Below are positions 7,686 through 15,039 of a DNA stretch of 18,982 nt, piece by piece. The DNA comes from Lachnospiraceae bacterium (GTDB taxonomy: Bacteria; Bacillota; Clostridia; Lachnospirales; Lachnospiraceae): the NCBI GenBank assembly GCA_004557975.1, contig SFEV01000050.1, positions 1-18,982 on the forward strand, given 5' to 3'. The stretch's first letter is position 1; each line of letters begins with the position of its first letter. A program made the position numbers and the translations under genes. The notes under the pieces were generated by a model. That model was not told where the DNA came from, made no database searches, and saw nothing but the letters and a program-made list of their open reading frames with translations.

Positions 7686-8864
7686 ATGAAAATCAGAAAA
7701 ACAGCATTATTGATTGCAGCATCAGCAGCCCTTCTGCTGCATGCCCCCGCCTTTGCGGAAGAGACAGAACAGATGTCTGTCGTATCGGAAGTATCAGAGG
7801 GACTCTCAGAAGAATGGTCTGATTTTCAGTTTCAGGTGAATGACGAGATCTATCGGTTCCCGATGATGTGTGATGAGTTCGTTGCTTTCGGCTGGAGTTC
7901 GGAGGAAGTGGAAGGTACAGAGCTGGAGCCATACCAGTATTCCATGTTCCGGTTTAAGCGGGGAGATGACACATGCACAGGATATCTGCTGAATCTGGGA
8001 ATCAACACCGTTCCGGCATCGGAATGTATTCTGGCAGGGATAGATGTGGACCGTTTTGACTGGGAGACCGGAGGAGACAGAATCGCACTTCCTGGCGATA
8101 TCGTGCGGGGAGAAGCGGATGAGGCGGCCATTGAGGCGGCATACGGGACACCGACCGATGTTTATGAGGGAGATTTGTACCGTCAGCTGACATACGAACT
8201 GGATTACAATCGCAGCCTTACACTGTATATATATAAGGAAAGTAATGTCCTGGAAGATTTCAGACTGGAAAATTTTGTGGAACCCGAAGGATTTGATCCG
8301 GGAGAGCCAAGTGAAGAGATTCCGGCTGATGTGGCCGCATATGAAAGGCCTGAGACACTCAGTACCGACCCGACAGATTATGAGATTGAGATGGACAGTC
8401 AGGTCTACCGGCTGCCGGTACCTGTGAGCGTTCTGATCTCAGATGGCTGGGAGCTGGACGAGGGAGAGAGTGACGGTGTGATTGCAGCAGGTTATTTCGG
8501 CTGGGTGACATTGCGAAAGGGTGGCCTTGAAATCCGCCAGACGGTTGTGAACCGGGAAAGCTATGCGACAATTCCGCAGAATTGCTGGATCGAGGAACTG
8601 GAGGTGGGCGGCTATACTCTGGAGACAGACGGAGCTCTGGCCGGAGATATCCGGATCGGAATGACGACAGAGGAGCTTCTCGGGCTTTTGGAGGAACACG
8701 GTATTGCGTATGAGCTGGACGACAGCAGTGAGATTTTCAGTTACTGCACATATAATGAGAAAGCGTATGACCAGATGTGCGAGGTCATGATCTACACAGA
8801 TTCGGACAATCATTTTCCGAAAGATACAGTTATCGGTATCACATGCAGCAATGCTTTTGAATAA
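7686..8864 (+). CDS. Secreted protein of unknown function with two tandem repeat domains
   Basis: A 392-residue exported protein I do not recognise. Residues 1-24 are a signal peptide (MKIRK, hydrophobic core, cleavage likely after AFA). The mature, strongly acidic protein has two similar halves, about 36-205 and 222-392. Each begins with a beta-strand pattern around EIYRFP or QVYRLP, then a GW segment, a stretch matching IxxGxxx(T)xEx, and a late beta-rich tyrosine-containing part. The halves are joined by a Glu/Pro-rich linker (EPEGFDPGEPSEEIPAD). No catalytic motif or anchor is visible. The start at ATG 7686 has AGGAGG at 7675-7680, 5 nt away. An upstream in-frame start would place the ribosome binding site inside the gene. 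It follows the KdpE-like gene and may belong to that regulon. Confidence 0.8.
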   Translation: MKIRKTALLIAASAALLLHAPAFAEETEQMSVVSEVSEGLSEEWSDFQFQVNDEIYRFPMMCDEFVAFGWSSEEVEGTELEPYQYSMFRFKRGDDTCTGYLLNLGINTVPASECILAGIDVDRFDWETGGDRIALPGDIVRGEADEAAIEAAYGTPTDVYEGDLYRQLTYELDYNRSLTLYIYKESNVLEDFRLENFVEPEGFDPGEPSEEIPADVAAYERPETLSTDPTDYEIEMDSQVYRLPVPVSVLISDGWELDEGESDGVIAAGYFGWVTLRKGGLEIRQTVVNRESYATIPQNCWIEELEVGGYTLETDGALAGDIRIGMTTEELLGLLEEHGIAYELDDSSEIFSYCTYNEKAYDQMCEVMIYTDSDNHFPKDTVIGITCSNAFE

Positions 8865-8869
8865 AGGGC

Positions 8870-8898
8870 TTGCATTTCCGCAAAAATGGTGCTATGAT
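8870..8898 (+). promoter_or_regulatory. Promoter of the rimP-nusA-infB operon
   Basis: TTGCAT (8870-8875), a 17-nt spacer and TATGAT (8893-8898), with TGC at 8890-8892 giving an extended -10. It starts only a few bases after the stop codon of the secreted-protein gene and would begin a transcript around 8905, with a leader of about 90 nt before rimP. Confidence 0.75.
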
Positions 8899-8925
8899 GA
8901 GGAAGAATTTAATATGGTAACTGAT

Positions 8926-8958
8926 AAATAAGAGTGGACCGACGGTTCACTCTTATTT
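8926..8958 (+). promoter_or_regulatory. Leader hairpin upstream of rimP (possible attenuator)
   Basis: Arms 8926-8940 (AAATAAGAGTGGACC) and 8944-8958 (GGTTCACTCTTATTT) pair over 15 bp with one G-U wobble and a very short loop. It lies between the predicted transcription start and the rimP ribosome binding site. The 3' arm ends in TTATTT, so it could act as a partial terminator or NusA-responsive attenuator. No alternative antiterminator pairing was identified. Confidence 0.6.
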
Positions 8959-8993
8959 GTAGATTGAGAAAGTGTAGACCAGGAGGGCTGTGG

Positions 8994-9461
8994 ATGAGTA
9001 AAAGAGAGACATACGAGCAGAAGACAGAAGAACTGCTGATGCCGTTGATTGAGGAGCATCAGTTTGAGCTGGTGGATGTGGAGTATGTAAAGGAAGGCGG
9101 AAACTGGTATCTGCGGGCTTACATTGACAAGCCGGGCGGAATAACCGTAGATGACTGTGAAGTGATCAGCAGGGCACTCAGCGATCTGCTGGATGAACAT
9201 GATTTTATTGATGATGCCTATATTCTGGAGGTGAGCTCACCGGGTCTCGGCCGTCCGCTCCGAAAGGATAAGGATTTTGCACGCAGCATCGGAGAAGAGG
9301 TTGATGTGCGAACATTCCGGGCGATCAATCATCAAAAAGATTTTACTGGAATCCTGAAGGACTATGACAAGGAAAAAATAGTAATAGAACTGGAAAACGA
9401 AGAAACGATGGAGTTCCAGCGGACGGACATCGCGCTGGTAAGGCTGGCATTCGATTTCTGA
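8994..9461 (+). CDS. rimP: Ribosome maturation factor RimP
   Basis: Binds pre-30S particles and is needed for late assembly of the small ribosomal subunit. The 155-residue length is normal for the family. Diagnostic stretches are FELVDVEYVKEGG with WYLRAYIDKPGG (N-terminal alpha/beta domain), the conserved YILEVSSPGLGRPL, and a C-terminal SH3-like half with GILKDYDKEKIVIEL. The ATG at 8994 is chosen because AGGAGG (8981-8986) lies 7 nt upstream and the family begins here. A longer frame from 8934 would begin inside the leader hairpin. It is the first gene of the translation operon, 16 nt before nusA. Confidence 0.96.
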   Translation: MSKRETYEQKTEELLMPLIEEHQFELVDVEYVKEGGNWYLRAYIDKPGGITVDDCEVISRALSDLLDEHDFIDDAYILEVSSPGLGRPLRKDKDFARSIGEEVDVRTFRAINHQKDFTGILKDYDKEKIVIELENEETMEFQRTDIALVRLAFDF

Positions 9462-9477
9462 CAGGGAGGATACAATC

Positions 9478-10707
9478 ATGAATAACGAGTTGTTTGAAGC
9501 ACTGACGATTCTTGAAAAAGAAAAGAACATCAGCAAAGAAACGCTGCTCGATGCGATCAAGCAGTCACTTCTTCAGGCGTGCAAGAATCATTACGGCAAG
9601 GCAGAGGCAAATAATGTTGTCGTAAATATTGACCCGCAGACATGTGAATTTGAGGTTTATGCGGAAAAGACGGTGGTGGAAAAGGTTGAGGATGAGCTGG
9701 CGGAGATCAGCCTGACCAACGCAAAGCTTAAGGATTCCAGATACGAGCTTGGGGATGTGGTCCGTGTCGACATCAAGTCAAAGGAGTTCGGGCGTATTGC
9801 GACACAGAATGCAAAAAATGTGATCCTCCAGAAGATCCGCGAGGAAGAACGAAAGGTTCTCTATAATGAGTACTATGAGAAGGAAAAGGATATTGTGACA
9901 GGTATTGTCCAGCGATACGTCGGCAGAAATGTCAGCATCAATCTGGGTAAGGTTGATGCAATGCTCAACAGTGAGGAGATGATCCGCGGGGAGACGTACC
10001 GTCCGACAGAGCGTATCAAGCTGTACGTACTTGAGGTCAAGGATACGCCGAAGGGACCGAAGATCCTTGTTTCACGTACTCATCCGGAACTGGTGAAGCG
10101 GTTGTTTGAGGCAGAGGTAACGGAGGTGCGCGACGGAACTGTTGAGATCAAGAGTATCGCCCGTGAGGCCGGCAGCAGAACGAAGATTGCCGTATGGTCC
10201 AACAATCCGGATGTGGATCCGGTGGGAGCGTGCGTCGGACTGAACGGAGCACGTGTCAATGCCGTTGTTGAGGAGCTTCACGGTGAAAAAATAGACATCA
10301 TTAACTGGAATGAAAACCCGGCGCTTCTGATTGAGAATGCACTGAGCCCGGCGAAGGTGATTTCTGTTATTGCTGACGGCGATGAGAAGACGGCGAAGGT
10401 AGTTGTTCCGGATTACCAGCTTTCCCTGGCAATCGGCAAAGAAGGACAGAACGCGAGACTTGCAGCGCGTCTGACCGGCTTCAAGATCGACATCAAGAGT
10501 GAGACCCAGGCGAGAGAGTCCGGTGATCTTCTGGAATACGAGGAAGATTATTACGATAATGATGAATATTACGAAGACGGTGAATACTACGAGGAGGACG
10601 GCTATTTCCAGGAGGAGTATGAGGAAGGATATCAGGACGGAGACGAATATCAGGACGAGAATTATTCCGGGGAAGAGCTGATTCCGGAGGAAGACAGACA
10701 GGAGTAG
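9478..10707 (+). CDS. nusA: Transcription termination/antitermination factor NusA
   Basis: Binds RNA polymerase and nascent RNA and controls pausing, intrinsic termination and antitermination. The 409 residues comprise the RNAP-binding N-terminal domain (about 1-130), an S1 domain (about 135-200; GIVQRYVGRNVSINLGKVDAML), then two KH domains (about 205-345) with VGACVGLNGARVNAVVEEL and LAIGKEGQNARLAARLTGF. After the KH core, from about residue 350, comes a tail of nearly 60 residues dominated by Tyr, Glu and Asp. Many Firmicute NusA proteins end close to the KH core, so this tail is an addition. GGGAGG at 9464-9469 lies 8 nt before the ATG. NusA may act on the leader hairpin of its own operon, as an inference. 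Confidence 0.97.
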   Translation: MNNELFEALTILEKEKNISKETLLDAIKQSLLQACKNHYGKAEANNVVVNIDPQTCEFEVYAEKTVVEKVEDELAEISLTNAKLKDSRYELGDVVRVDIKSKEFGRIATQNAKNVILQKIREEERKVLYNEYYEKEKDIVTGIVQRYVGRNVSINLGKVDAMLNSEEMIRGETYRPTERIKLYVLEVKDTPKGPKILVSRTHPELVKRLFEAEVTEVRDGTVEIKSIAREAGSRTKIAVWSNNPDVDPVGACVGLNGARVNAVVEELHGEKIDIINWNENPALLIENALSPAKVISVIADGDEKTAKVVVPDYQLSLAIGKEGQNARLAARLTGFKIDIKSETQARESGDLLEYEEDYYDNDEYYEDGEYYEEDGYFQEEYEEGYQDGDEYQDENYSGEELIPEEDRQE

Positions 10708-10710
10708 GAT

Positions 10711-10992
10711 ATGGCAGTTCAGGGAAAGCGAATTCCGTTGCGTAAATGTACGGGATGTCAGGAGATGAAAGGAAAAAAAGAAATGATGCGGATTCTCTGC
10801 ACGTCGGAGGGTGAGATCGTCCTTGATACGACCGGCAGAAAGAACGGGCGGGGCGCTTACGTCTGCTGTTCTATGGAATGTTTTGAAAAAGCAGTAAAGA
10901 ACAGGGGACTGGAGCGTTCCCTGAAAATGAAAGTGCCGGAAGAGACGTACGAGAGTCTTAAGAAGGAGATTGAATCGATTGAAAAGAAATAG
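10711..10992 (+). CDS. rnpM: RNase P modulator RnpM (YlxR family)
   Basis: A 93-residue basic protein of the YlxR family, recently linked in Bacillus to binding RNase P RNA and modulating its activity. Family hallmarks are RKCTGCQEMKGKKEMMRI near the N-terminus (Cys13, Cys16) and GRGAYVC at 46-52, followed by a second Cys and a basic helical C-terminus. The ATG at 10711 is 3 nt after the nusA stop, with AGGAG at 10700-10704 inside the end of nusA. Its 3' end overlaps ylxQ. Position between nusA and infB is the classic Firmicute arrangement. Confidence 0.95.
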   Translation: MAVQGKRIPLRKCTGCQEMKGKKEMMRILCTSEGEIVLDTTGRKNGRGAYVCCSMECFEKAVKNRGLERSLKMKVPEETYESLKKEIESIEKK

Positions 10993-11326
10993 CGTATTAT
11001 CGCTTGTAAGTATTGCAAAAAAAGCAGGTAAGATTGCGGCAGGTGAATTTCAGACGGAAAACGCCGTGAAATCAGGAAAAGCCGGCCTGGTAATCGTTTC
11101 GTCAGAGGCTTCTGAGAATACGAAAAAGAAGTTTCGCAATATGTGTACCTTTTACGAAGTACCTGTATTTTTTTATGGAACCAAAACAGAGCTGGGCGCG
11201 GCGATCGGATGTGAATTCCGTGCATCGCTTGCTGTTACAGACCCGGGTCTGGCACAGTCCATAAAAAAGAAGCTTGAGAACGTAGAGGACGGAGGTTGTT
11301 TGAATGGCGAGAATCAGGGTTCATGA
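10979..11326 (+). CDS. ylxQ: L7Ae/L30e-family ribosomal protein YlxQ
   Basis: A 115-residue L7Ae-like RNA-binding protein, the family that recognises kink-turn RNA. The N-terminal VLSLVSIAKKAGKIAAGEFQTENAVKSGKAGLVIVSSEAS and the FRNMCTFYEVPVF region fit the fold (written here as separate short landmarks: AGKIAAGEF and ENTKKKFRN). No ATG is available. TTG at 10979 is chosen because AAGGAG (10963-10968) lies 10 nt upstream and residue 2 onward matches the family start. TTG at 10970 is too close to that site. It overlaps rnpM by 14 nt and infB by 23 nt, which suggests coupled translation. Its RNA partner in vivo is not known. Confidence 0.88.
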   Translation: MKRNSVLSLVSIAKKAGKIAAGEFQTENAVKSGKAGLVIVSSEASENTKKKFRNMCTFYEVPVFFYGTKTELGAAIGCEFRASLAVTDPGLAQSIKKKLENVEDGGCLNGENQGS

Positions 11327-14300
11327 GCTTGCGAAAGAACTGGGAAAAGAAAACAGAGATATTATTGCAGCGTTGAAGAAGATTGGGATTGAAGCCAAAA
11401 GTCATATGAGTAATGTGGAAGAAACAGACGCCGGGAAAATCAGGGCGGCATTTGGCCGCAGACCGGTAAAGATAAGGGAGGATGAGCAGATGCAGCAGAA
11501 TCAGAATACAGATGCAGCGAAGAAGGCTGGGGCGGAGCCGGGAGCACAGCCAAAGAAAAAGAATATTATTCAGGTGTTCCGTCCTCAGAACAGTAAGACC
11601 GGCATGGTGAAACCGGGTAGCAGACCGAGACCGCAGGGTCAGGCTGGGGCAAAGCCTCAGGGTGCAGCAGGAGCGAGACCGCAGGGCCAGGCAGGAGCGA
11701 GACCGCAGGGTGCGGCAGGTACAAGACCGCAGAGCCAGACAGGTGCACGTCCGCAGGGCGCGGCAGGAGCAAGACCGCAGAGTCAGCAGGTACCGGAGAA
11801 TGCACCTGTAAAGACGGAGAATACCGCTGCTCAGAATGTGAAAGCTCCGGCAACGGAAGCACCGAAGGTTCAGACAGAGATCCGTGCACAGGAGGTAAAG
11901 CCGCAGGCTGAAGTGAAGGCGCCGGCAGATACAAGACCGCAGGCTGAGACAAAGGTACAGCCGGAAGCAAAAGCGCAGAGTTCCCAGGCTGACAGACCGC
12001 AGGGACAGCAGGCTGACAGAGCACAGAGCCCGCAGACTGACAGATCTCAGAGCAGAGGTCAGGGACAGCAGGGTGCAAGATCCCAGGGACAGCAGGGCGC
12101 AAGACCGCAGAATCAGCAGGGAACAAGGCCTCAGGGCGGACGTTATCAGGACGGCAGCCGCAGCCAGGATGGCGGATCACGCGGTCAGTCCGGCCAGACA
12201 AGATCCCAGGGAGGACGTTATCAGGATGGCGGCAGAAGTCAGGAAGGCGGATCACGCGGATACGGAAACCGCAGCCAGGATGGCGGATCACGCAGCCAGT
12301 CCGGCCAGACAAGAACTCAGGGCGGACGTTATCAGGATGGAAGCAGAAGTCAGGATGGCAGCCGCAGCCAGGGAGGACGTTACCAGGATGGCGGCAGAAG
12401 TCAGGCACAGCCGGGACGCGGTACGGGAAACGGCGGACGTTATCAGGATGGCGGCCAGTCACGCGGTCAGGGCGGACGCAGTTCCAGTATTCCGAAAGCA
12501 CCGGTAGAGTCAAAGCCTCTTGAGAAAGAGAGCAGAAAGCGCACGGAGCGCGGCGACAGAAACCGTGCCGATAAGGGCGAAAAGCTGGATCGTATGGAAA
12601 AGAATGTTCGCCAGAATCAGAAGGGCGGACCGAAGAAGGGGCAGCAGCCGAAGGTTCCGGTACAGAAGCCGGCAGAAAAGCCGGAGGAAACCATCCGTAC
12701 CATCACTCTTCCGGAGAAGCTGACAATTTCTGAACTGGCAGAGGCTATGAAGGTGCAGCCTTCTGTAATTGTAAAGAAGCTGTTTCTCCAGGGTACTATG
12801 GTGACGGTAAATCAGGAAATTGATTTTGACAAGGCAGAGGAAATTGCCCTGGAGTTTAACTGTATATGTGAAAAAGAAGTAAAGGTAAATGTCCTTGAGG
12901 AGCTTCTGAAAGAGGAAGAGGAAGCGGAGGAGACACTTGTTCCGCGTTCACCGGTTGTCTGCGTCATGGGTCATGTTGACCATGGTAAGACATCTCTGCT
13001 CGATGCAATCAGAGATACACACGTCATCGACAAGGAGGCCGGCGGAATCACACAGCACATTGGAGCGTATGTGGTTTCAATCAACGGACAGAGGATTACT
13101 TTCCTTGATACACCGGGACATGAGGCGTTTACCGCCATGCGTATGAGAGGTGCCAACGCGACAGATATCGCGATCCTTGTTGTGGCAGCGGACGACGGTG
13201 TCATGCCGCAGACCATCGAGGCGATCAATCACGCGAAGGCAGCCGGTATTGAAATTATTGTTGCGATCAACAAGATCGACAAGCCCAGCGCAAACATCGA
13301 CAGAGTAAAGCAGGAACTCTCCGAGTATGAACTGATTCCGGAGGACTGGGGTGGAAGCACCGTATGCGTACCGGTATCTGCACACACACATGAGGGTATC
13401 GATTCCCTCCTTGAGATGATTCTTCTGACTGCAGAGGTGGCAGAGCTGCGCGCCAACCCGAAGAGAAAAGCGAGAGGTCTTGTGATTGAGGCAGAGCTGG
13501 ATAAGGGCAAGGGTCCGGTGGCTACCGTTCTTGTACAGAAGGGTACACTGCGTGTGGGAGATCCTGTGGCTGCTGGCTCCTGCTACGGTAAGGTAAGAGC
13601 CATGATGGATGACAAGGGACGCCGTGTCAAGGAAGCAGGTCCTTCCACTCCGGTAGAGATTCTCGGACTGAGCGACGTGCCCAATGCCGGTGAAGTATTC
13701 ATGGCGATGGACAATGAAAAGGAAGCGAGAAGCTTCGCAGAGACGTTTATCAGCGAGGGCAGAGAGCGTATGCTCGAGGATACGAAGTCCAGAATGTCAC
13801 TGGATGACCTGTTCTCACAGATTCAGGCAGGCAATCTCAAAGAGCTCGATATTATCGTCAAGGCAGACGTACAGGGTTCTGTGGAGGCAGTGAAACAGAG
13901 TCTTCTGAAACTGTCCAACGATGAAGTCATCGTAAAGATCATTCACGGCGGTGTAGGAGCAATCAATGAGTCTGATGTGATTCTGGCATCCGCATCCAAT
14001 GCGATCATCATCGGTTTCAATGTACGTCCTGATGCCATGGCAAAGGCGACGGCAGAGCGTGAGGGCGTTGATGTGCGTCTGTATCGCGTTATCTACGATG
14101 CGATTGCAGACGTTGAGGCGGCCATGAAGGGTATGCTTGATCCGATCTTTGAGGAGAAAGTGATCGGCCACGCAGAAGTGCGTCAGACCTTCAAAGCATC
14201 CGGTGTCGGAACGATCGCAGGTGCTTACGTCACAGACGGTGTCTTCCAGAGAAACTGCTCCGCACGTATCTCCCGTGAAGGCAAAGTAATATTTGACGGT

Positions 14301-14444
14301 GGCCTTGCTTCCCTGAAGCGATTCAAAGACGATGTCAAAGAAGTAAAAGCCGGATACGAGTGCGGTCTCGTCTTCGAAAAATTCAACGACATCAAAGAAG
14401 AAGACAAAGTCGAAGCGTATATTATGGTGGAGGTTCCACGCTAG
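11304..14444 (+). CDS. infB: Translation initiation factor IF-2 with very long low-complexity linker
   Basis: GTPase that places initiator tRNA on the 30S subunit and promotes subunit joining. It has 1046 residues, against about 716 in Bacillus subtilis. Domains: first IF2_N (1-52); a disordered linker (about 60-450) rich in Gln, Arg, Gly, Ala and Pro; second IF2_N (about 462-525); then the GTPase with G1 GHVDHGKT at 556-563, G3 DTPGH at 602-606 and G4 NKID at 656-659; then domains II-IV with the fMet-tRNA-binding C-terminus. The linker has RPQGQAGA-type repeats first and GGRYQDG repeats later. The ATG at 11304 has GGAGG at 11291-11295, 8 nt away, and lies inside the end of ylxQ. All catalytic motifs are intact. 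Confidence 0.97.
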   Translation: MARIRVHELAKELGKENRDIIAALKKIGIEAKSHMSNVEETDAGKIRAAFGRRPVKIREDEQMQQNQNTDAAKKAGAEPGAQPKKKNIIQVFRPQNSKTGMVKPGSRPRPQGQAGAKPQGAAGARPQGQAGARPQGAAGTRPQSQTGARPQGAAGARPQSQQVPENAPVKTENTAAQNVKAPATEAPKVQTEIRAQEVKPQAEVKAPADTRPQAETKVQPEAKAQSSQADRPQGQQADRAQSPQTDRSQSRGQGQQGARSQGQQGARPQNQQGTRPQGGRYQDGSRSQDGGSRGQSGQTRSQGGRYQDGGRSQEGGSRGYGNRSQDGGSRSQSGQTRTQGGRYQDGSRSQDGSRSQGGRYQDGGRSQAQPGRGTGNGGRYQDGGQSRGQGGRSSSIPKAPVESKPLEKESRKRTERGDRNRADKGEKLDRMEKNVRQNQKGGPKKGQQPKVPVQKPAEKPEETIRTITLPEKLTISELAEAMKVQPSVIVKKLFLQGTMVTVNQEIDFDKAEEIALEFNCICEKEVKVNVLEELLKEEEEAEETLVPRSPVVCVMGHVDHGKTSLLDAIRDTHVIDKEAGGITQHIGAYVVSINGQRITFLDTPGHEAFTAMRMRGANATDIAILVVAADDGVMPQTIEAINHAKAAGIEIIVAINKIDKPSANIDRVKQELSEYELIPEDWGGSTVCVPVSAHTHEGIDSLLEMILLTAEVAELRANPKRKARGLVIEAELDKGKGPVATVLVQKGTLRVGDPVAAGSCYGKVRAMMDDKGRRVKEAGPSTPVEILGLSDVPNAGEVFMAMDNEKEARSFAETFISEGRERMLEDTKSRMSLDDLFSQIQAGNLKELDIIVKADVQGSVEAVKQSLLKLSNDEVIVKIIHGGVGAINESDVILASASNAIIIGFNVRPDAMAKATAEREGVDVRLYRVIYDAIADVEAAMKGMLDPIFEEKVIGHAEVRQTFKASGVGTIAGAYVTDGVFQRNCSARISREGKVIFDGGLASLKRFKDDVKEVKAGYECGLVFEKFNDIKEEDKVEAYIMVEVPR
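12135..12452 (+). repeat. GGRYQDG-encoding repeats in the infB linker
   Basis: Five copies of a GGCGGACGTTATCAGGATGG-like unit start at about 12135, 12210, 12321, 12372 and 12432. Each encodes GGRYQDG followed by SRSQDGG-type filler. The spacing varies but is always in frame. Earlier, about 11620-11790, a second family of repeats encodes RPQGQAGA and RPQGAAG units. Confidence 0.85.
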
Positions 14445-14652
14445 CAATGAGACGTGCAAAACTGGTATCTGACAGCCGGGGCTGCTTGCAGACCTGGCTG
14501 TTGGATGCCGGTTTTATAGGGCGAATGCCCGTGACCGACATGGAGCGAAGCGTAATGGAGGTCTCACGTCTCAACAGTAGAGGCGAGGCATGTATCCGAC
14601 AGAATGGAGGTCTCACGTCTCAAATACAAAAATTCAGAAAGCAGGAATCAGA
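14445..14652 (+). other. Structured, repeat-containing spacer between infB and rbfA
   Basis: This 208-nt gap is the only long junction in an otherwise compact operon. It holds an exact 21-nt direct repeat (14554-14574 and 14603-14623, core GGTCTCACGTCTCA) preceded in both copies by CCGACA, so it appears to be an imperfect tandem duplication of about 45-55 nt (about 14519-14574 and 14581-14623). TGAGACGTG at 14448-14456 is the reverse complement of CACGTCTCA in both copies (14565-14573 and 14614-14622), so it could pair with either. Small hairpins include GGGC-GAAT-GCCC (14519-14530) and CAGC-CGGG-GCTG (14473-14484). There is no T-tract and no clear promoter. A 69-codon open frame from ATG 14447 ends in a TGA overlapping the rbfA ATG, but the repeats fall in different frames, which argues against a conserved protein. 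Confidence 0.6.
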
Positions 14653-15039
14653 ATGAGAAAAAACAGTATTAAGAATACCCGAATCAACGGCGAGGTCCAA
14701 AAAGAGCTGTCCCTGATTATTCAGAATGAAATCAAGGACCCGAGGATTGCACCGATGACTTCGGTGGTGGCTGTGGAGGTTGCGCCTGATCTGAAGACAT
14801 GCAAGGCATACATCTCTGTGCTGGGGGATGAGAAGGCTGCCGCAGATACACTTGCAGGGCTTAAGTGTGCCGAGGGATATATCCGCCGGCAGCTTGCACG
14901 CAGCGTGAATCTGCGCAACACGCCGGAAATCCGTTTTATTCTGGATCAGTCTATTGCATACGGTGTGAATATGTCGAAGCTTATTGATGATGTGGTGAAG
15001 ACAGGACACGGTGAAGAGAGGGATGAGCTTGATGATTAA
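14653..15039 (+). CDS. rbfA: 30S ribosome-binding factor RbfA
   Basis: Binds the 30S subunit and helps mature the 5' end of 16S rRNA; also a cold-shock factor in many bacteria. It has 128 residues with the KH-like fold. Family landmarks are NTRINGEVQKELSLIIQNEI near the start, then DPRIAPMTSVVAVEVAPDLK, AKAYISVLGD-like ACKAYISVLGD segment, LRNTPEIRFILDQSI and the short acidic C-terminus. The ATG at 14653 is chosen because it fits the family start and has AGGA at 14643-14646, 6 nt upstream. A longer frame back to 14590 lies inside the repeat spacer. The gene overlaps nrnA by 8 nt. Confidence 0.95.
   Translation: MRKNSIKNTRINGEVQKELSLIIQNEIKDPRIAPMTSVVAVEVAPDLKTCKAYISVLGDEKAAADTLAGLKCAEGYIRRQLARSVNLRNTPEIRFILDQSIAYGVNMSKLIDDVVKTGHGEERDELDD

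Noticed and set aside
11566..12513. 315-residue minus-strand open frame opposite infB
   Set aside because: It exists because the Gln/Arg/Gly-rich repeats lack stop codons on the other strand; composition is artefactual (Pro/His/Arg/Leu-rich).
13815..14459. 214-residue minus-strand frame opposite the infB C-terminus
   Set aside because: Shadow of a highly conserved coding region, with no start signals and no recognised domain.
14554..14623. Direct repeats as a possible CRISPR fragment
   Set aside because: Only two copies with a 28-nt gap, no cas genes, and the flanks are themselves partly duplicated.
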